Positions 7,410-17,099 of a stretch of DNA of 64,000 nt are shown piece after piece (the stretch's first letter is position 1; the number at the start of each line of letters is the position of its first letter). Both the position numbers and the translations under genes were made by a program. The notes beneath the pieces are model-generated. The model was not told the DNA's origin. It made no database searches and saw only the letters and a program-made list of their open reading frames with translations. This stretch comes from Parabacteroides sp900760525 (GTDB taxonomy: Bacteria; Bacteroidota; Bacteroidia; Bacteroidales; Tannerellaceae), in contig NZ_CP187555.1 of assembly GCF_049860805.1 (NCBI RefSeq), forward strand, positions 2,914,001 through 2,978,000, written 5' to 3'.

Positions 7410-9923
7410 TCACATCGTTATATCCACCACCGCTTTTTCCAGGTCTTTCGATTCGATTGTCAGACGGATCGGTTTGTGTCCGCCACGTTTCGCCTTGACG
7501 ATGGCCAAGAATAAACCGTTAAAGGCCGGGCGGGTAGGTTCTGAAAAGGTGATCAGGCAAGTCGGGTCACCATTGTCCGTTGCCACAATCTCCCCGTCGC
7601 CCGTCAAACTACAAGAAATAACAGGCTCGGCTGTCGGCACGGCACGCCCTTCCCTATCGACCAGCGATACCGTCACAAAAACAAGGTCTTCTCCATCCGC
7701 TTTGATTCTCTTCTTGTCAGCCACGGCCTTCAATGCAACGGCTTGTCCCGTAGTCCGGACAAATGTTTCCGCCCATTTACGGCCTTGCTTATAGGCGATT
7801 GCTTTCAGTTCACCGGGTTCATACACCACACTATCCCAACGAAAACGATATTCATACGGTTTCCTTTCCTTCTTCCCCAACGATTTTCCATTCAAAAACA
7901 GCTCGACAACATCGCCTGAACTATAAACAAACACCGGAGTAACCTCCCCAATCCTATCTGGGAAATTCCAGTGCGGAAGGATATGTACCATCGGCGTATC
8001 GGGCATCCAACGGGATTTATATAAGTAGTAGCGGTCTTTCGGGAAACCGGCCAAATCGACAATACCAAAGTAGCTGCTACGCGATGTCGGGCGGTTACGT
8101 TCTATCCGAACCAACTCTTCACGCTGTTTCTGCAACTCTTCTTCCGTCATGGCGGCTGAATGGTTGAGCAAAACGCTGGCATCGCTATTGAAAGGAGTGG
8201 GCTCACCCAAATAGTCAAAACCCGTCCAAACAAATTCTCCGCAAATACCCGGATATTTATCCAAAGCGGCAAATTCCCAATCGGGTAATCCGCCCCATCC
8301 GGGTTCCGTCAAATCATACGAATCTACATGGAACTTACGTGGAAAGTATTCCCCTCTCGAACTCATCGTCGAACTGGATTCACTCGAATAGCCCGAAAGA
8401 TGTTCGTGTCCTTTCTTATTCAGGAACTCACCATAAAAATCAGGTCCGCCATACACGCCTGCCGCGTAATTCATGCCATGTACATCCACCTGCAACTCCG
8501 TCCCGTTCATCGCCGACTTGCTGGGATAAGAGGCGCCGAACGTCGCCGGACGAGTCGTATCGAAACGGTGTACCACCTCTGTCAGATGTCGGGCAACGCC
8601 TGTTTCCGGTTTATACTGCTCGTACACCTCGTTACCGGTACTCCACATAATGACCGACGGGTGATTTCGGTCGCGGCAAACCAACATCTCTATATCTTTC
8701 TCGTGCCACTTCTCAAACAGCGTACTATAATCATTCTCTTGCTTCCCGACCGTCCAACAATCAAACAGTTCATCCATCACAAGAAACCCCATCTTGTCAG
8801 CCAACTCCAACAACTCCGGAGCAGGAGGATTGTGGGAAGTACGCAACGCATTACAACCAAAGCTTTTTAAGATCCGCAACTGGCGTTCCAGCGCAACCCT
8901 GTTCACCGCCACCCCCAATGCACCTAAATCATGGTGATTGCAAGTGCCATTGATGGGTACCCGTTTCCCATTCAGCAAAAAGCCATTATCGTGTGTAAAT
9001 TGAATGGTACGAAAACCGAAAGGAGTCTCATAAACATCCGCCAACTTGTTTTTGTCATATACGGAAACACAAGCCATATACCGATTTGTGTGTTCCAAAT
9101 CCCATATTTTCGGAGATTCTACACGCAAAGAGACCGAATCCACAACCGTCGATGCAGCATTCAACGCAATCGGACGTTTGCTCGTCGAAGCTACCCTCTT
9201 CCCGATCACGTCATGGGCATCCAATTCATAAATATCAACCGTATAGTGTCCGGCAACCGCCTGTTGCCTATTATTGTCAATTTCTACACGAACAGAAGCC
9301 ATCGCATAATCGTCCGTAATTTCGGGAGTTGTCACAAAAACACCCCAATGTGCCACATGGACCGGCTCGGTTTTTACCAGCCGGACATGCCGATAGATAC
9401 CGGCTCCCGGATACCAACGCGCTCCGAACTTTTCCGTATTCAGGCGAACCGCCACCACATTATCCTCTCCAAAACGGACATACGGTGTCAAATCCACCCG
9501 GAAAGAGCTATAGCCAAAAGGACGCCCACCGACTTTTTGCCCGTTCAACCACACTTCAGCATTCGCCATCGCTCCGTCGAAATCCAGATAAAACCGTTTC
9601 TTTTTATCCTTGACCGACACCGTAAAATGCTTCCGATACCAACCGATCCCCTTCCAAGGCAATTTCCCGGTAAACCCTTCCAGATCAATCCGGAAAGGGC
9701 CTTCGATGGCCCAGTCATGCGGAACATCCAACTTCCGCCACCCTGTATCGTCTGTTCCATACGCTTCCAGCGAATCCGGTTCAGGCAAACGTGCCCCGTC
9801 TGCCTGCAAGCCGAATCGTGCAAAACGCCAATCCCGGTCAAAGTTCGAAACTTCCCGTTGCCCCCAAGCCGATAATCCGAGCAAGTCCAAACAGGCGATT
9901 GCAAAAAAAATGATCTGTTTCAT
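7410..9923 (-). CDS. GH2 beta-galactosidase-like secreted enzyme
   Basis: 837 residues from the ATG at 9923, chosen because it opens a clean signal peptide (MKQIIFFAIACLDLLGLSAW); a longer frame to 9968 adds a charged, signal-less extension. Order: sugar-binding jelly roll (PHDWAIEGPF), Ig-like domain, TIM barrel with FGCNALRTSHNPP, acid/base Glu in IMWSTGNEVYEQY, nucleophile Glu in GICGEFVWTGFDYLGEPTPF, then C-terminal beta domains. Known: this is the usual layout of Bacteroidetes GH2 beta-galactosidases and their relatives. It follows SusD after a 130-base gap with a strong hairpin and precedes the GH43 gene, so it probably trims galactose from the glycan imported by SusC/SusD. Confidence 0.92.
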   Translation of the reverse strand: MKQIIFFAIACLDLLGLSAWGQREVSNFDRDWRFARFGLQADGARLPEPDSLEAYGTDDTGWRKLDVPHDWAIEGPFRIDLEGFTGKLPWKGIGWYRKHFTVSVKDKKKRFYLDFDGAMANAEVWLNGQKVGGRPFGYSSFRVDLTPYVRFGEDNVVAVRLNTEKFGARWYPGAGIYRHVRLVKTEPVHVAHWGVFVTTPEITDDYAMASVRVEIDNNRQQAVAGHYTVDIYELDAHDVIGKRVASTSKRPIALNAASTVVDSVSLRVESPKIWDLEHTNRYMACVSVYDKNKLADVYETPFGFRTIQFTHDNGFLLNGKRVPINGTCNHHDLGALGVAVNRVALERQLRILKSFGCNALRTSHNPPAPELLELADKMGFLVMDELFDCWTVGKQENDYSTLFEKWHEKDIEMLVCRDRNHPSVIMWSTGNEVYEQYKPETGVARHLTEVVHRFDTTRPATFGASYPSKSAMNGTELQVDVHGMNYAAGVYGGPDFYGEFLNKKGHEHLSGYSSESSSTMSSRGEYFPRKFHVDSYDLTEPGWGGLPDWEFAALDKYPGICGEFVWTGFDYLGEPTPFNSDASVLLNHSAAMTEEELQKQREELVRIERNRPTSRSSYFGIVDLAGFPKDRYYLYKSRWMPDTPMVHILPHWNFPDRIGEVTPVFVYSSGDVVELFLNGKSLGKKERKPYEYRFRWDSVVYEPGELKAIAYKQGRKWAETFVRTTGQAVALKAVADKKRIKADGEDLVFVTVSLVDREGRAVPTAEPVISCSLTGDGEIVATDNGDPTCLITFSEPTRPAFNGLFLAIVKAKRGGHKPIRLTIESKDLEKAVVDITM

Positions 9924-9960
9924 ATTCCTCTTTTCTCTATGTTTAATTGCCAAACCAAGA

Positions 9961-10002
9961 AGAGCCATATTAAACCCTACTTACGAGTAATAATATGGCT
10001 CT
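9961..10002 (-). terminator. Hairpin between susD and the GH2 gene
   Basis: AGAGCCATATTA (9961-9972) and TAATATGGCTCT (9991-10002) form a perfect 12-bp stem with an 18-base loop. No long T run follows on the minus strand. It could be a partial terminator or a stem protecting the susCD message; the hydrolase genes lie downstream. Confidence 0.6.
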
Positions 10003-10005
10003 CCA

Positions 10006-10044
10006 TCACTGATCCTACATCAGTCCGTCACTGATCCTACATCA
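10006..10044. repeat. 17-bp direct repeat just after susD
   Basis: TCACTGATCCTACATCA occurs at 10006-10022 and 10028-10044, separated by five bases, directly after the susD stop on the minus strand. The function is not known. Confidence 0.75.
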
Positions 10045-10053
10045 AGAAAATGG

Positions 10054-11775
10054 TTAACGCAACCACCACTTATCTTCCTGCTGCTTAATGTTTTCATTTT
10101 GGTCGATAGACTCTTGAGGAATAGGCCAGAAATAACGGCCTTCGCCTTCTGCCCAAATACGTTGTTCAAAAATAAGCGGATTATCGTGTTTCTGAGTTTC
10201 CTCGTTCCAACGTTTCCATCCATAGGCAGGTCCATTGAGTACTTTAGGCGCAATACCCCAACGTATGATATCGTAGTAACGCAATCCTTCGAAAGCCGTT
10301 TCGACACGACGTTCATGGCGCACTTTGGCAATCATATCGCTTTGGCTGGTCACGGCCGGATACTCGGGCATTTCAGCACGATTACGAATATCGTTAATAA
10401 GGTTCAAGGCTTCACCTAAATTTTCATTTAACTCGATCAGTGCTTCAGCTCTCATCAACAACACATCGGCATAACGGAAAATCGTTATGTTCTTATGTCC
10501 CAACCAACGATCAGGTTCCTCCCCTTCCAAATCCGTCCACTTGGTCAACAAGAAACCGGTACTTACAGGTTCTTTACCAATATAGTCACGGCTATCAGGG
10601 TCTTCTACACCATAGTGTGAATCCACTTTACCACCTTTAATCCATTCCCATCCCGGGTGAATAATCGTTGATTTCAAACGGGGATCACGGAACTCATATT
10701 CGCCATAGCTCAACATTCCGGCTTGATCCAGAGCTGCACGTTCGGCAACGTGAGGACAATTCAACGCTTCACATTGATCGTAAGGGTGACCTTCGACACA
10801 TTCGTATTCATCAACGATATCTTGCAAAGGAAGCAAACCCTTCCATCCGCAATATACGGATGAAGGATACGAAAGGTTGTTATTCAAGTTATGAGTCTTC
10901 AAAGAAGGGAAATATTGACGTTCGAAAATCACCTCATTGTTATTCCCATCTGCCTGAGGCCGGAACAATTCTTCGTAGCTATGCTTTTTAGGATCACCAT
11001 CGTAGGCACGATATAATCCATAACGCCCACCATCGATAATCGCTTGAGTAGCTGTCAACACTCTTTTATAAAGATCTTCTGTTGATTCTTTACTATTCTT
11101 CAAAAAACCAATGTATTTCGATTTGGCCGCTTCGTGTAAAGAGATGCGAGCAATCATGGCATTCACCACATCCTCGGTAACACGACCTGATTCGAAATTA
11201 GGCGCTTTCTTGATGTCCACCAAACATTCTTCCAATTCACTGATTACAAAATCATACACATCAGCACGAGGAGTACGGGTCAGCGCACGCGATTCTTCCA
11301 CGGTCAACACTTTGTCCACCAAAGGGACATCGCCAAAGAAAAAAAGCATATCATAGTAGTTCAACGCACGAATGAAACGAACCTCGGCACGCATATGAGC
11401 ATATTCATCCGGCTTCAGATACTCTTTAGAAAGCTCCAACCCTTGAATCACATAGTTCATCTTAGCAATGGCTTCGTACTTCCATTCGTCTTTCAGGCCA
11501 CGAGAGGTCGGGCGCAAATCGCCATTGGCAAAATGTTCTAACCCCCACCATGTCGAATTATCGGTCCAAGCGTCACGGAAAGCAATGATGTTGTCGCCAT
11601 CGCCTTGGTAAACGTAATCGTAGCATCCGTCTACCATCATTTTAGTTTGCTGCTCGTTCTTCCACCAGGCATCTTCTGTAATTTTATCCAACGGAGGAGT
11701 AGTCAGGAAGTCTTCACATCCTGTCAAGGCAACCGTACAAAGTGTTGCCATCATAATATGTTTTAAAGTATTCAT
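10054..11775 (-). CDS. SusD/RagB-family outer-membrane glycan-binding lipoprotein
   Basis: 573 residues with a lipoprotein signal (VALTGC, lipid Cys at residue 20). The helical SusD fold is indicated by AEVRFIRALNYYDMLFFFGD near residue 130, typical of the TPR-like core, and by RHERRVETAFEGLRYYDIIR and AYGWKRWNEE near the C-terminus. Known: SusD lids sit on the SusC barrel and capture oligosaccharides at the cell surface. The gene starts 20 bases after the susC stop. The substrate cannot be read from SusD sequence alone; the GH2, GH43, GH35 and GH97 neighbours suggest a galactose- or arabinose-containing branched glycan. Confidence 0.95.
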   Translation of the reverse strand: MNTLKHIMMATLCTVALTGCEDFLTTPPLDKITEDAWWKNEQQTKMMVDGCYDYVYQGDGDNIIAFRDAWTDNSTWWGLEHFANGDLRPTSRGLKDEWKYEAIAKMNYVIQGLELSKEYLKPDEYAHMRAEVRFIRALNYYDMLFFFGDVPLVDKVLTVEESRALTRTPRADVYDFVISELEECLVDIKKAPNFESGRVTEDVVNAMIARISLHEAAKSKYIGFLKNSKESTEDLYKRVLTATQAIIDGGRYGLYRAYDGDPKKHSYEELFRPQADGNNNEVIFERQYFPSLKTHNLNNNLSYPSSVYCGWKGLLPLQDIVDEYECVEGHPYDQCEALNCPHVAERAALDQAGMLSYGEYEFRDPRLKSTIIHPGWEWIKGGKVDSHYGVEDPDSRDYIGKEPVSTGFLLTKWTDLEGEEPDRWLGHKNITIFRYADVLLMRAEALIELNENLGEALNLINDIRNRAEMPEYPAVTSQSDMIAKVRHERRVETAFEGLRYYDIIRWGIAPKVLNGPAYGWKRWNEETQKHDNPLIFEQRIWAEGEGRYFWPIPQESIDQNENIKQQEDKWWLR

Positions 11776-11795
11776 TACACTATCTTTTTTTTCAA

Positions 11796-14700
11796 TTAAA
11801 ACTGTAGATTCAAACCGAATGAGTAAGTTCTTGACAATGGATACGTAAACGCATCGAGTGTTTCAGGATCGTATCCGGGAGTAAAATTACTGATGGTAAA
11901 CAGGTTGTTTGCCGAAAAGTACAGGCGGATATTGGAGAATCCTGTGTTCTTCAACAGATCGCTCGAGAAATTATAACCAACCTGCAAGTTCTTCATACGC
12001 AAATAACCGGCGTTGATCATCCAATAATCGGATGTCATGTGATTGAATCCCAAAGAGCTTGTCGCTTCCAACAAACGTGGATATTTAGCGTCGCGATTGT
12101 CTTCCGTCCAATAGTCTAACTGATGTTCGAAAGCCGGACCTTTACCCTGATCCGACAAAGGACGGATGCTCGGACCATTCAATATATAGTTACGTTTACC
12201 AACTCCTTGCAAAAATACACTAAAGTCGAATCCTTTCCATGCACCATTCAGGGTGATACCGAACAAATAATGAGGATCGCGGTCACCCAGAACCACCCGG
12301 TCGTCTGCATCGATCACACCATCATTATTCTGGTCTTTGTACTTCACATCACCCGGCTTAGCGTAACGACGACTGTATACGGCAGAGTTTTTAACTTCTT
12401 CTTCTGTTTGGAACAAACCTAAAGCTTGATAACCATAGTAAGAATTCATGGCTATACCTTCAGCCGTATAACCATCCTTCCAAGGACTGGTTCCACCCAA
12501 GTCTTTTACTTCATTCTTATTATTAGACAAGTTGGCTTGTACACCATATCTGAAGTCACCAATATTATCGTTCCAGCTCAATTCCAATTCCCAACCCTTG
12601 TTTTGCACTTCACCAATATTGACATTGGGTTTACCAAAACCATATTCCAAAGGAACAGGAAGACCGATCAAGATGTCTTTGGTGTTTTTGATATAATAGT
12701 CGAACGTTACCCCAAAGCGGTTATCCAACATACGAGCATCAAAACCGAAGTCAAGCATAGAAGTTTTTTCCCAACCCAATTCAGTGTTTCCCAATCCACT
12801 CAAATAAGCCGACAAAATATATTGATTACCCAAAGCAGCATTTCCAAAATCTATAGTAGTGTAGCTCGGATAGAGGCCGATACCAGTAGTTGCACCTGTC
12901 AATCCCCAAGAAGCGCGAATCTTCAAATCATTCAGGAAATCTTGTGTCTTTTCCATGAAACTTTCGCTGCTGATACGCCATGCAGCCGAAACGGAAGGGA
13001 AGGTTGACCAACGATGGCCACTCGCCAAACGAGAAGATCCATCCGAACGCATCTTCAACGAAAGCAGGTACTTGCTGGCATAGTCATAGTTCACGCTACC
13101 GATGAAAGAAGCAATGGCCCAATGGGTAGCCGTACCATAGTTTGACCAGTTTTCTTTCGAACCGGCATTGAGGACATGCAGGATATCGGTCGGGAATCCG
13201 TCACGATAAGCCCCCATGTTATCCCACTTTTCATTTTCCTGCTGATAACCGGCCAAGACATCCAAATTGTGTTCGCCGAATTTTTTCTGGTAAGTAAGCA
13301 ATGCCTGCAAGTTATAGTATTGGTTAAAGGAACGTCCTTCGTCTAATGCGTTTTGCCCCATATACGTTATCTCTTGCGTGTCAAAGTTGGTGTAACCTAC
13401 CTGACGATGGAAAGTCGTTGTTTTTCCAAACTTATAGTTCACGTTGGCAATACCCTGGAATTTCAAACCATCCCAAATATCATAGGTCAACTTAAAAGTA
13501 CCCGAAGCATCGTGGGTGTCATTCAAATCATGGCCTTTTTGATGCAAATCGGCCATAGGATTGACTACGGATTTGGGGTTCAAGGCATAGCTTCCATCGG
13601 TATAGTAAGCGATATCGGTGGGGTTCATTTTGTACACATCGATAATGATGCCATCTATACCACTGACTTCATCCCTTTGTCTTAAGATATAACGCAGATC
13701 AAATGCTAAATTCAACTTTTTTGTAAGCTGAGCATCAATATTCGAACGGACATTGTACACCTTATGTTGCGATTCGGGCAACGCACCTGTCTGATAGTCC
13801 ATGCCGGCACTCAAGAAGTACTTCACATTCTCAGCACCACCGTTAGCCGAGATAGAGTGGCGAGTCGTGATACTGTTTTCGAACATCAAATCCACCCAGT
13901 CCGTATTACCATAGTGGTTCCGATCTGACCCATCGGCATATTTACGTATTTGTTCTTCACTATAATATTGGTTTTTACCGGCTTCCGGCTTCAAATTATA
14001 CATAGCTTCATTACGCATACGGGCATATTGTGCCGAGCTGACCATCTTAGGCATATCGGTCGGAGTGTTCACCCCCACGTAACCATTGTAGCGGAAAACA
14101 GGCTTACCTGCTTTACCTCGCTTGGTCGTAACCAAAATCACACCGTTGGCAGCACGCGAACCGTAGATAGCAGCCGAAGCGGCATCTTTCAAAACAGATA
14201 CGCTCTCGATATCTTCCACGTTCAAGTAGTTGAAGTCCTCTGCATCAGTAGGAATACCATCGACCAACAACAATGGTGAACCACCCGAATTTAGAGATGT
14301 AGCACCACGCAATTGCATACTGGAGGCTTCCCCCGGACGACCGGATTGAACGATTGACAGACCCGGAACTTGGCCTTGCAAAGCATCTGCCATCGAACTG
14401 ACAGGACGGTTTTCCAGCACTTCAGCCTTCACAGAAGTGACCGCATTAGTCAGGTTGCCTTTCTTGACAGTACCATACCCTACGACTACCACTTCATCCA
14501 ACGCCTGCATATCCTCGCGCAATGTAATATTGATCACACTCTCCTTGCCGATTTTCACCACTTGTTCATTAAAACCGATAAAAGAAATTTGCAAACTGCT
14601 TCCCGGCGTAACAGTCAACATGTATTTACCGTTTGCATCCGTCACCGTTCCGTTGGTTGTGCCTTTCTCAACAACGTTCGCACCAATGACAGGATCACCG

Positions 14701-15143
14701 AACTCATCTTTAATGATACCGCTTACCGTTTTCTTATCCTGTTGGACACCGGAAACAGAAGCTGATTCTGTGGACAGGATAATCTTCTTATCCACCACCG
14801 AATACCTTACATTCGTCCCGGCAAAAATATTATCCAGCACTTTGAATATATCGCTTTCCTTTGCAGATACTGACACCTTGCGATTTAAGTCAACATGTCG
14901 ATTGTTGAAAAAGAAAGAAAATTCCGTTTGGTTTTCAATCTTATCAAGTACCGTTTCAACTGTCTGGTTTTGAGCATTCAGGCTGACAGTCGCTTTTTGG
15001 GCATAACTACCAGCTGCGTGGCTTATGGCCATCGAACCGACTAACAATAATGTAGATAGTTTCATAACTCTCGGGATTTTACTCAAGGGATTCCAGCATC
15101 TATTTTTATCCCTAAGTAATTGGACATTACAATGTTTTTGCAT
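11796..15143 (-). CDS. SusC/RagA-family TonB-dependent receptor with N-terminal STN domain
   Basis: 1115 residues. After the signal region comes an STN domain at about 55-115 (TVETVLDKIENQTEFSFFFN), a carboxypeptidase-regulatory-like beta sandwich at about 140-215 (GIIKDEFGDPVIGANVVEKG), a plug opening with LDEVVVVGYGTVKKGNLTNA, and a 22-strand-type barrel ending in a terminal Phe (SFGLNLQF). Known: the STN domain marks receptors that signal to a FecR anti-sigma factor. The FecR gene lies 175 bases upstream on the same strand, which fits. That gap has a 7-bp hairpin at 15223/15255 but no clear -7 box, as expected if the cognate ECF sigma factor reads a different promoter. Confidence 0.95.
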   Translation of the reverse strand: MQKHCNVQLLRDKNRCWNPLSKIPRVMKLSTLLLVGSMAISHAAGSYAQKATVSLNAQNQTVETVLDKIENQTEFSFFFNNRHVDLNRKVSVSAKESDIFKVLDNIFAGTNVRYSVVDKKIILSTESASVSGVQQDKKTVSGIIKDEFGDPVIGANVVEKGTTNGTVTDANGKYMLTVTPGSSLQISFIGFNEQVVKIGKESVINITLREDMQALDEVVVVGYGTVKKGNLTNAVTSVKAEVLENRPVSSMADALQGQVPGLSIVQSGRPGEASSMQLRGATSLNSGGSPLLLVDGIPTDAEDFNYLNVEDIESVSVLKDAASAAIYGSRAANGVILVTTKRGKAGKPVFRYNGYVGVNTPTDMPKMVSSAQYARMRNEAMYNLKPEAGKNQYYSEEQIRKYADGSDRNHYGNTDWVDLMFENSITTRHSISANGGAENVKYFLSAGMDYQTGALPESQHKVYNVRSNIDAQLTKKLNLAFDLRYILRQRDEVSGIDGIIIDVYKMNPTDIAYYTDGSYALNPKSVVNPMADLHQKGHDLNDTHDASGTFKLTYDIWDGLKFQGIANVNYKFGKTTTFHRQVGYTNFDTQEITYMGQNALDEGRSFNQYYNLQALLTYQKKFGEHNLDVLAGYQQENEKWDNMGAYRDGFPTDILHVLNAGSKENWSNYGTATHWAIASFIGSVNYDYASKYLLSLKMRSDGSSRLASGHRWSTFPSVSAAWRISSESFMEKTQDFLNDLKIRASWGLTGATTGIGLYPSYTTIDFGNAALGNQYILSAYLSGLGNTELGWEKTSMLDFGFDARMLDNRFGVTFDYYIKNTKDILIGLPVPLEYGFGKPNVNIGEVQNKGWELELSWNDNIGDFRYGVQANLSNNKNEVKDLGGTSPWKDGYTAEGIAMNSYYGYQALGLFQTEEEVKNSAVYSRRYAKPGDVKYKDQNNDGVIDADDRVVLGDRDPHYLFGITLNGAWKGFDFSVFLQGVGKRNYILNGPSIRPLSDQGKGPAFEHQLDYWTEDNRDAKYPRLLEATSSLGFNHMTSDYWMINAGYLRMKNLQVGYNFSSDLLKNTGFSNIRLYFSANNLFTISNFTPGYDPETLDAFTYPLSRTYSFGLNLQF

Positions 15144-15318
15144 AATTTTGTAGTGATCTAATTAATAAAAAATGATTTATTACTGCTTGTCGCCAAACAA
15201 GCGTTTTAAAGTCAACTCATTTCATCCGGGAGAATACGCCAAATTTTTCCGGATGTTTTTCTTTAAGGCGGAAAATCTGTGTGCTTCATCATACATTTTG
15301 TGTGTTTAATAGTGTTTA

Positions 15319-16344
15319 TCAATAAATTTCAATTTTAGTTTTTTCATGCTGTGCATCCTGCGTATCCAAATAACGCCATCTGATATTGGATGATATTTTG
15401 AAGATCTCCAATATACGCTCCAACCGTTGATGACTGAAAGATCCGGTAAACGCTTCATTCCGAAGGCGGTCATTGGATAAGACGAAAGCTACATTAAACC
15501 GCTTTTCCAGCATCCGCAAAGCTTCGGGCAAAAGGGTCGCTTGGAAAACAATCTTTCCGTCTTTCCAGGCTATTTCTGACTCACCATTCGTTTTTATCAG
15601 TTGTACACGGGAAGAAGAAGAGTCATAGGTCAGTTTCTGCCCTGGCTTCATCTGTACAGCCATGCCCCGCCCGTTCTTCATATAATCGAAACGGACCTTT
15701 CCTTCGATCAGGGTAGTAGAGACAAAAGCGTCTTTTTCAAATGCCTCGACATTGAATGAAGTGCCCAACACTTCTATTTTCGTTTCATGAGGAGTAGAAA
15801 TGATAAAGCCATGTTCCGGGTCTTTCCGCACTTCGAAAAAAGCCTCTCCCTGCAAAGTTACTTTTCTTTTGTCCTTATCGAAGAAAGACGGATAAGACAG
15901 TCTCGATTCCGAATTGAGATGGACGACGGAACCATCCGGCAATTGCACCGTAGTCGTCATGCCCGGATTTGTTTTTACTTCGATCATCCGGGCGATTTCG
16001 ACCGGACGGGGTTTTAAGTTTTGATAAACGAAAATAGTTAAAAGAGGAATAAACAGAATGGCTGCAACGCGTTGCAGCCAAGTAACCCTGGTTACTTTAG
16101 GACGAACACTGTTTTTGCTCATCTTTTGACAAACAGAAGACAACGCTTTCTCCGTATCCACTTTCGATAATACCTGCATCGTATCCGTTGTCAGATAAAG
16201 AGTATGAATTTGCTTGGCAATCCGATAATTCTCATCCGATTGCCTTATCCATTCCTCAACCTGTCGACACTCTTCGACTGTCGCTTCGCCGGAACAATAG
16301 CGGGGAAGAAGGTCTTCTATTCGATCTGTATTCGGTGTTTCCAT
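15319..16344 (-). CDS. FecR-family anti-sigma factor
   Basis: 341 residues. An N-terminal cytoplasmic sigma-binding region (RIEDLLPRYCSGEATVEECR), one membrane helix near 88-108 (VAAILFIPLLTIFVYQNL), a periplasmic FecR domain (TTVQLPDGSVVHLNSESRLS, VTLQGEAFFEVRKD, IEVLGTSFNVEAF) and the C-terminal DUF4974-type region (FVLSNDRLRNEAFTGSF). Known: it holds the ECF sigma factor at the inner membrane until the loaded SusC STN domain releases it. Here it is divergent from the sigma gene rather than downstream of it, with about 140 bases between their starts, so the two can be expressed separately. Confidence 0.94.
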   Translation of the reverse strand: METPNTDRIEDLLPRYCSGEATVEECRQVEEWIRQSDENYRIAKQIHTLYLTTDTMQVLSKVDTEKALSSVCQKMSKNSVRPKVTRVTWLQRVAAILFIPLLTIFVYQNLKPRPVEIARMIEVKTNPGMTTTVQLPDGSVVHLNSESRLSYPSFFDKDKRKVTLQGEAFFEVRKDPEHGFIISTPHETKIEVLGTSFNVEAFEKDAFVSTTLIEGKVRFDYMKNGRGMAVQMKPGQKLTYDSSSSRVQLIKTNGESEIAWKDGKIVFQATLLPEALRMLEKRFNVAFVLSNDRLRNEAFTGSFSHQRLERILEIFKISSNIRWRYLDTQDAQHEKTKIEIY

Positions 16345-16468
16345 GTCCGTCTTTATCCTTGTTTATCTATTAGACAAGAGAAGTCGAACGGATTCCTAAA
16401 CGAAAATGCAATTTTTTTCAAAAATAAATTTGGAACAGTTGTCCTGCCGGAAATATAGCCAAAAGCAT

Positions 16469-16476
16469 TATCTTTG
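16469..16476 (+). promoter_or_regulatory. -7 box before the ECF sigma gene
   Basis: TATCTTTG matches TAnnTTTG only ten bases before the ATG at 16487, implying a very short leader. Confidence 0.55.
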
Positions 16477-16486
16477 TAAACATATT

Positions 16487-17080
16487 ATGAAAGGAGAAAA
16501 ACTACAAACCACAGAGGAGCGCTTTTTACTTTCAGCCATGCAACATGGAGATCTAAAAGCCTATGGTGTCTTGTTCAGGAGATACTATCCGATACTCTGT
16601 GCTTATGCGACAAAGTTTGTGGATTTAAAAGATTCCGAAGAGATCGTGCAGGATGTGATGCTGTGGCTATGGGAAAACCGGGAAACGCAGACTTTCGAGA
16701 CATCCCTAAGCCAATATCTGTTCAAGACTGTTTACCATCGCGCCATCAACCAGATTGTCCGCCATCAATCCCAACTAAGAGCCGACACCCTTTTCTACGA
16801 AAACATGCAGGAGATGCTACAGGACACCGATTTCTACCAACTCGAAGAGCTGCAAAGAAGGATCAGGGAAGCGGTAGACGCTTTGCCTCCAGCTTACCGG
16901 GAGGCTTTTGTCATGCACCGCTTCGATAATAAAAGCTATAAAGAAATAGCCGAAGTCCTGCAAGTATCCCCCAAAACAGTGGATTACCGGATCCAACAGG
17001 CATTGAAACAATTACGGATAACGTTGAAAGATTATTTGCCGTTGATCCTGCTATTGTTACCCAGAAATATGCTATCATAA
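16487..17080 (+). CDS. ECF RNA polymerase sigma factor (sigma-70 family, Bacteroidetes type)
   Basis: 197 residues from the ATG at 16487, placed just after a -7 box; the frame is open further upstream but that DNA is the promoter. Region 2: LFRRYYPILCAYATKFV and DSEEIVQDVMLWLWENR. Region 4: ALPPAYREAFVMHRFDNKSY, then KEIAEVLQVSPKTVDYRIQQ. Known: pairs of this kind control SusC/SusD operons, most often for host glycans. An AraC-type regulator starts 20 bases downstream in the same direction, an unusual partner that probably shares its transcript. Confidence 0.94.
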   Translation: MKGEKLQTTEERFLLSAMQHGDLKAYGVLFRRYYPILCAYATKFVDLKDSEEIVQDVMLWLWENRETQTFETSLSQYLFKTVYHRAINQIVRHQSQLRADTLFYENMQEMLQDTDFYQLEELQRRIREAVDALPPAYREAFVMHRFDNKSYKEIAEVLQVSPKTVDYRIQQALKQLRITLKDYLPLILLLLPRNMLS

Positions 17081-17099
17081 AACCCTTATTTAAAAGAAT

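Noticed and set aside
8931..9875. A 314-codon frame on the plus strand
   Set aside because: It is antisense to the GH2 gene, whose catalytic motifs are intact; the frame has no recognisable protein features.
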